Position numbers and translations under genes: made by a program. A stretch of 10,314 bases of DNA from an uncultured Porphyromonadaceae bacterium (GTDB lineage Bacteria > Bacteroidota > Bacteroidia > Bacteroidales > Muribaculaceae), in assembly GCA_938027385.1 (NCBI GenBank), contig CALJBF010000245.1, positions 1 through 10,314 on the forward strand, given 5' to 3'. The notes below the pieces were generated by a model that was not told where the DNA came from, ran no database searches, and was given only the letters and a program-made list of their open reading frames with translations. Positions 6,130 through 10,314 of the stretch are shown piece after piece; position 1 is the first letter of the stretch, and every line of letters starts with the position of its first letter.

Positions 6130-8112
6130 TCAGCGCACGATTACCTTGCGGGTTACGGTGCCTTTGCGCACAAGGTAGATGCCGGGAACGGTGGTGTCGG
6201 CATCTACGCTGATGCCCTGCAGGTTATACCACATCTCGGGGCCGTCTGCCTCTGCATCGGCGGCGGGGAGGGTTATTGCCGAGGGAGGATTGAAACCTGT
6301 TGTGGCCATTACACCGGTGTGGTGGCCCGAAACGTAGTTGATGGTGATGGCAGGTTCGCTGATGGTGGCCAGCATGTCGTGGCTCTGGCAGTAGTGGGTG
6401 GTGAAGGGGAATTTCGAGTCTTTGACAAAGGTCAGCGCTGAACCGTCGGCGGCTACGGGCGATGCATAGACGAAGTTGTTGTATGTAGTCTGTGATTCCG
6501 AGCTGATGTCATAGATTTTCTGCGCGGTGTCATCGCCGGTTTCCTCGGCGGCAAGTGTCTCTGCCTCGTCAGGCTCGCTGACTGCGGCTTTGGCGACGGC
6601 GTTGTAAGGTGTCACCAGGTCGGCATGGCTTGCCCCGAGCCAGTAGTTCTGTTTTGTGTTGGGGTCGTAGACATAAATGCGGTAGTTGCCTGCGATTTCG
6701 CCAAGGTATTTGAGAGAATATGTGCCGTTGTCGTCATATACGAGTTCCCACGAGCCTTTACTTGTTTCCCAGTCTGCGGGCTCGGTCCAGTTGCCGTCAT
6801 CGGTGACGGTCCAGCCGTTGAAGTCGCCGCACACCCACATCTGCAGCGCCACCTTGCGGTTCAGCGTGGCCTGGAACTGGATTTTCTCGCATACGCCGGC
6901 ATTGCCGAGCGGACGGTACCGGTAAGAGCCTTTGGTTGTGGTGGCGTTGCTGAAAGTGAATGTGGTCTGAACCCCTTTGCTTGTTGTGCCCCCGCTTGCC
7001 GAACTCAGGGTGCCCCGCATGTTTTCCTCTGAGAGAATGACTACGTTCTCGGGACCTACTTCGCGGGTCTGGGTGCTGTAAGATGTTGTGCCGCTGTTGT
7101 CTCCGGTCGATATTGAGTAATATATGCCGGAATACTCATAGGGGATGTTGATGTCGAGGAGTGCGTTGTTACGCAGCAGAAGAGACGAGAATGCGAGCAC
7201 TTTCGATGTGCCGGTGAGCGTATGGAACCTGATGTCGCGCAGGTGGTTATACGAGGCGTTTACCGCAGTGGTGTAGGCATTGTTGCCGGTGGTATAGAAG
7301 TTGTCAAGGTTCAGGTCTTCGATTTTGTTGTTGGAGCACTGAAGATTGATGGAGGCTGTCGAGACAGGCTCGCCGCTGTATCTGTCGGTGGCGAATTCGC
7401 GGCCTGATGCGGCGAGGCGGAGTTCCTTGAGGTTGACGTTGCGCGACACCCATATCTGATTGAGATTGGGGCATGTGCTGAGGTCGAGGGTTTCGAGCTT
7501 GGTGCCACCGTTGCCTTTGTTGTAAATTGTGTTGCCTTGCGAGGAGGTATTCACACCACAGTAGAAACCGGTGAGTTTCGGGCAGTCTTTGACCGAGACG
7601 CGCTCGAGGGTGGGGCAGTTGTTGAAGATGAATTCCTTGAGATCCGGGCATCCGTCGGCGATAATCTCGACAACGGGCGGGTTCATCGTTTTATTGTCAT
7701 TCTTGTTGGCGTTGTAGGAAATGCTGTTCGTGATTGTGGCGAGTCCCCGGATGCCCGATACATCGATATATTTGAGGTTCTTGAATGTCGTGCTGTTGGG
7801 GATGGTGATTGTGCCCAGAGCGGAGCCGTTGAAAAGGTTGGTGAAATAACGGAGGCAACGGAGGTCTTCGACATCCTTGTAGGGGTTTGAGCCGAAGTCC
7901 TTGAGCAGGTCGGTGAGGCTGGTGACCTTGTCGGTCTCGATCATGCCGTCGGCGATGGCCGAGGCGTATTTGTCGGTGAGCCACTGGCGCACGACGAGGT
8001 CGGGGAAATATTCCTCGGTGAAGGGAATCTGCTTGGCGTTCAGAGAGCCGGCCGAGCCTATGACGGCCAGGACCAGAGCCATGATGAATGAGAGGTTAAA
8101 GTGAGGTTTCAT
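6130..8112 (-). CDS. Secreted leucine-rich-repeat protein with sugar-binding-like module and C-terminal sorting-type tail
   Basis: This 660-aa protein begins with a signal peptide (1-26, LNA|K). Residues about 95-325 are irregular leucine-rich repeats, for example LKEFIFNNCPTLERVSVKDC and LETLDLSTCPNLNQIWVS. They include many Asn-rich ladders and recurrent 'CP.L' turns, as in Bacteroidales surface LRR proteins. A separate beta module follows, with WVCGDFNGW (426-434) and GTYSLKYLGEIAGNYRIYVYD (463-483). It looks like the starch/glycan-binding immunoglobulin-like modules that often carry GDFNGW. An acidic Ala/Glu linker (about 505-530) leads to further beta structure. The tail MWYNLQGI...VPGIYLVR (627-649), ending KVIVR, is of the Bacteroidales C-terminal domain type associated with secretion and surface attachment. 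The product is probably displayed on the cell surface for host or glycan contact; target unknown. The leader is A-rich. Confidence 0.85.
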   Translation of the reverse strand: MKPHFNLSFIMALVLAVIGSAGSLNAKQIPFTEEYFPDLVVRQWLTDKYASAIADGMIETDKVTSLTDLLKDFGSNPYKDVEDLRCLRYFTNLFNGSALGTITIPNSTTFKNLKYIDVSGIRGLATITNSISYNANKNDNKTMNPPVVEIIADGCPDLKEFIFNNCPTLERVSVKDCPKLTGFYCGVNTSSQGNTIYNKGNGGTKLETLDLSTCPNLNQIWVSRNVNLKELRLAASGREFATDRYSGEPVSTASINLQCSNNKIEDLNLDNFYTTGNNAYTTAVNASYNHLRDIRFHTLTGTSKVLAFSSLLLRNNALLDINIPYEYSGIYYSISTGDNSGTTSYSTQTREVGPENVVILSEENMRGTLSSASGGTTSKGVQTTFTFSNATTTKGSYRYRPLGNAGVCEKIQFQATLNRKVALQMWVCGDFNGWTVTDDGNWTEPADWETSKGSWELVYDDNGTYSLKYLGEIAGNYRIYVYDPNTKQNYWLGASHADLVTPYNAVAKAAVSEPDEAETLAAEETGDDTAQKIYDISSESQTTYNNFVYASPVAADGSALTFVKDSKFPFTTHYCQSHDMLATISEPAITINYVSGHHTGVMATTGFNPPSAITLPAADAEADGPEMWYNLQGISVDADTTVPGIYLVRKGTVTRKVIVR

Positions 8113-8223
8113 CTGATGGTTTATAATTGTGATTGTTTATTTTTTTGTGATAAAGGGGTTGGATCGGTAATGACAGTGATTCCGAAAGTTAGGCAGATAA
8201 GGAATCATCTTATGTTTAAAATG

Positions 8224-8231
8224 CAAAAGTA
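8224..8231 (-). promoter_or_regulatory. Candidate -7 box for the LRR gene
   Basis: On the minus strand it reads TACTTTTG, matching TAnnTTTG. Transcription would begin near 8217, giving a leader of roughly 105 nt before the ATG. The -33 region is unclear; the expected spacer contains a G7 run (minus strand) at 8251-8257, so the match is partial. Confidence 0.4.
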
Positions 8232-8370
8232 CGCAAATGCCTTCTAATTACCCCCCCATTTGGTTAAAAATGGTTAATATATGAAATCTCGTTTTATTTT
8301 GTTGAATATCGGTTGATATGACATGCGTGCGGTGGTACGGTTGATGGAGCGATGTGGGACGATACAAGAC

Positions 8371-8404
8371 GAGGGGGTGTGCCGCATCGGCGGCACACCC
8401 CCTC
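8371..8404 (-). terminator. Rho-independent-type terminator of nifJ
   Basis: Arms 8371-8385 and 8390-8404 form a perfect 15-bp G+C-rich stem with the 4-base loop ATCG or its complement. It lies 28 nt beyond the nifJ stop. On the minus strand the stem is followed by GTCTTGTATCG, only moderately T-rich, so termination is likely but the U-tract is poor. Confidence 0.75.
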
Positions 8405-8432
8405 GGGGTTATTTGTGTGTGGGTACGTCAGA

Positions 8433-10314
8433 TCATTCCTTTATCTCGGGTTCGCCGGGAGTGAAGTCCCACTGGGTGGCGGCGAGGCGCTGGTAGTTCG
8501 CGTAGCGCCAGCGGGCGTTGGTCTTGGCGGCGGCGAAGAGCTCGGCTGCCTCGGCGGGATACTGCTTGAATACCGATGCGTAGCGTACCTCGCCTTTGAG
8601 GAAGTCGTCGAACTTGTCCCAGTCGGGCTGTTTCGAATCGAGGGTGAAGGGGTTCTTGCCTTCGTTCTCGTTGGCGGGGTTGTAGCGCCACAGCTGCCAG
8701 TAACCGCACTCTACGGCGCGCTGCTCCTCGTTCTGGCTGTGACCCATGCCGGCTTTCAGGCCGTGGGCGATACAGGGGCAGTAGGCGATGATCAGCGACG
8801 GGCCGTCGTATGCCTCGGCCTCGCGGATGGCCTTGAGGGTCTGGGCCTGGTCGGCGCCCATGGCAACCTGAGCCACGTAGATGTAGCCGTAGGTGGTGGC
8901 CATGAGACCGAGGTCTTTCTTGCGCACGCGTTTGCCGGCGGCGGCAAATTTGGCGATGGCACCGATCGGGGTGGCTTTCGAGGCCTGGCCGCCGGTGTTC
9001 GAGTATACCTCGGTGTCGAGCACCATGATGTTGACGTTCTTGCCCGATGCGAGCACGTGGTCGAGACCGCCGTAACCGATGTCGTAGGCGGCACCGTCAC
9101 CGGCGATGATCCACTGCGAGCGTTTCACGATGTAAGCCTTGAGGTCGACGATGGCCTTGCAGATGTCGCAGCCGCAGGCCTCGCAGAGCGGCAGGATAGC
9201 CTCGTAGACTTCGCGGGTGGCCACGGCGTCATTGCGGTTCTCGAGCCATTTCTTGGCCTGCTCCTTGATTTCGGCGCAGCACTTGTCGCATTCGATGGCC
9301 TTGGCCATGAGGTCGGCAACGCGGGCGGTGAGTTTCTCATCGGCGATCGACATGCCGAGACCGAACTCGGCGAAGTCTTCGAACAGCGAGTTTGCCCAGG
9401 CGGGACCGTGGCCGCGGAAGTTGGTGGTGTAGGGTGTAGAGGGCACCGAACCCGAGTAGATTGACGAGCAGCCGGTTGCGTTGGCCACCATCTGGTGGTC
9501 ACCGAAGAGCTGCGAGATCAGTTTCACGTAAGGTGTCTCGCCGCAGCCCGAGCATGCGCCCGAGAACTCGAAGAGCGGTGTTGCGAACTGCGAGTTCTTG
9601 ACGTTGGCGGTGGTGTCGATGAGTTCCTGTTTCGAGGCTACGGCGCTTACGCAGTAGTCCCAGTCTTTCTGTACGTCGAGCTGGGTCTCGAGGGGTTTCA
9701 TCTCGAGAGCCTTCACGCCCTTCTTGCCGGGGCAGACGTCAACGCAGTTGCCGCAGCCGAGGCAGTCGAGTACGTCGACGGCCTGGATGAAACGCATGCC
9801 GGCGAACTGCTTGCCGATTGCGGGGAGTGTCTTGTCCTCGGTCATGGGGGCGTTGGCCATCTCGCTGGCGTCGAGCACGAACGGACGGATGGCGGCGTGG
9901 GGGCAGACGTATGCGCACTTGTTACACTGGATACAGTTCTCTTCATTCCATTCGGGCACGAAGGCTGCCACACCGCGTTTCTCGTAGGCGGCGGTGCCGT
10001 TGGGCCAGTGGCCGTCGGCGATGTCGTGGAAATCAGATACCTTGAGCAGGTTGCCGTTCTGGGCGTTGATGGGGCGCACCAGGCGTGTCACGAACTCGGG
10101 GTCGTGGTTCTCGGCCACGGTGTCGTCGGCCAGGTTCTTCCATGCGGGGTCTACGTCGAGACGGTGGTATTCGCCGCCGCGGTCAACAGCCGCGAAGTTC
10201 TTGTCGACGATGTCCTGACCCTTCTTGCTGTATGACTTGACGATGAATTTCTTCATCTGCTCTACGGCCAGGTCGACGGGAATCACCTCGGTGATGCGGA
10301 AGAACGCGCTCTGC
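8433..10314 (-). CDS. nifJ: Pyruvate:ferredoxin (flavodoxin) oxidoreductase, C-terminal half (partial)
   Basis: This is the last 626 codons of a protein usually near 1,180 aa; the reading frame stays open to the right edge (the last visible residues are QSAFFRITEVIP), so no start lies here. The enzyme oxidises pyruvate with CoA to acetyl-CoA and CO2 and reduces ferredoxin or flavodoxin. Positions here are counted from Val at 10286 as residue 1. Two ferredoxin-type 4Fe-4S clusters are seen: CIQCNKCAYVC (118-128) and CLGCGNCVDVC (175-185). The cluster next to thiamine diphosphate uses CSGC (245-248), Cys273 and Cys505. The thiamine-binding GDG (396-398) and DTEVYSNTGG (424-433) follow. Odd points: GDGAAYD has Ala where Trp is common, and seven extra Cys lie in residues 333-376. 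A terminator hairpin follows the stop. Confidence 0.96.
   Translation of the reverse strand, partial: QSAFFRITEVIPVDLAVEQMKKFIVKSYSKKGQDIVDKNFAAVDRGGEYHRLDVDPAWKNLADDTVAENHDPEFVTRLVRPINAQNGNLLKVSDFHDIADGHWPNGTAAYEKRGVAAFVPEWNEENCIQCNKCAYVCPHAAIRPFVLDASEMANAPMTEDKTLPAIGKQFAGMRFIQAVDVLDCLGCGNCVDVCPGKKGVKALEMKPLETQLDVQKDWDYCVSAVASKQELIDTTANVKNSQFATPLFEFSGACSGCGETPYVKLISQLFGDHQMVANATGCSSIYSGSVPSTPYTTNFRGHGPAWANSLFEDFAEFGLGMSIADEKLTARVADLMAKAIECDKCCAEIKEQAKKWLENRNDAVATREVYEAILPLCEACGCDICKAIVDLKAYIVKRSQWIIAGDGAAYDIGYGGLDHVLASGKNVNIMVLDTEVYSNTGGQASKATPIGAIAKFAAAGKRVRKKDLGLMATTYGYIYVAQVAMGADQAQTLKAIREAEAYDGPSLIIAYCPCIAHGLKAGMGHSQNEEQRAVECGYWQLWRYNPANENEGKNPFTLDSKQPDWDKFDDFLKGEVRYASVFKQYPAEAAELFAAAKTNARWRYANYQRLAATQWDFTPGEPEIKE

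Larger units (their letters stand above)
8113..8432. other. 320-nt intergenic region
   Basis: It separates the start of the LRR gene from the stop of nifJ, both on the minus strand. It holds an A-rich leader (T7 on the plus strand at 8140-8146), a -7 candidate at 8224-8231, a C7 run at 8251-8257, an AT-rich stretch (about 8240-8320) and a terminator hairpin near the right end. No coding sequence was recognised on either strand. Confidence 0.8.

Noticed and set aside
6070..6441. Plus-strand frame beginning within the REPIN arm
   Set aside because: It is the complement of the LRR gene's 3' part and has no recognisable protein features.
8298..8312. GTTGAATATC also occurs at 6041-6050 inside the REPIN spacer
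   Set aside because: A 10-base match in AT-rich sequence is too short, and the GTAG heads and palindromes are absent here, so it is not called a second copy.
8352..9464. Long open frame (370 codons) on the plus strand
   Set aside because: It is antisense to nifJ, starts inside the terminator region, and its translation is low-complexity Gly/Val-rich; nifJ on the other strand has unmistakable motifs.
9495..10235. Second long plus-strand open frame (246 codons)
   Set aside because: Antisense shadow of nifJ caused by G+C-rich codon bias; no domain or signal seen in the translation.

Overview
The window looks like a chromosomal segment of a gut-type Bacteroidales bacterium, most likely Muribaculaceae or a close relative. 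The evidence is indirect: signal peptides ending in an Ala|Gln cleavage site, A-rich leaders without clear Shine-Dalgarno sites, promoter -7 boxes of the Bacteroidota form TAnnTTTG, a surface protein with a C-terminal tail like those of Bacteroidales sorting domains, and a pyruvate:ferredoxin oxidoreductase. No rRNA, tRNA, CRISPR array, integrase or transposase gene was seen.

Left part (1-2564, + strand): the end of one gene, then three complete genes for small secreted beta-rich proteins with short gaps (41, 25 and 42 nt). The second and third are clear diverged paralogs, the first is a more distant relative, and the partial gene at the edge may be a fourth member. Their function is unknown. 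This possible operon of exported paralogs is the part least explained by known families.

Middle part (2565-5970): a 9-bp repeat array that folds back into a 23-bp hairpin separates the secreted-protein genes from a convergent outer membrane phospholipase A gene (pldA, - strand) with all catalytic residues. Facing away from pldA across a 166-nt promoter region is a NodB-type polysaccharide deacetylase, followed by a large polytopic membrane protein with a GT-C-like Asp-Asp motif. A second array of the same 9-bp repeat, in the opposite orientation, fills the gap before the membrane protein and touches its possible start codon. These genes all point to cell-envelope work.

Right part (5971-10314): a 74-bp REPIN-like element (two inverted units, each a GTAG-headed palindrome) lies between the convergent membrane-protein gene and a 660-aa secreted leucine-rich-repeat protein (- strand). 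That protein also has a GDFNGW module and a sorting-type tail. After a 320-nt intergenic region holding a promoter candidate and a strong terminator comes the 3' half of nifJ (- strand), which runs off the right edge. It has the expected iron-sulfur and thiamine diphosphate motifs plus an uncommon cysteine-rich segment.
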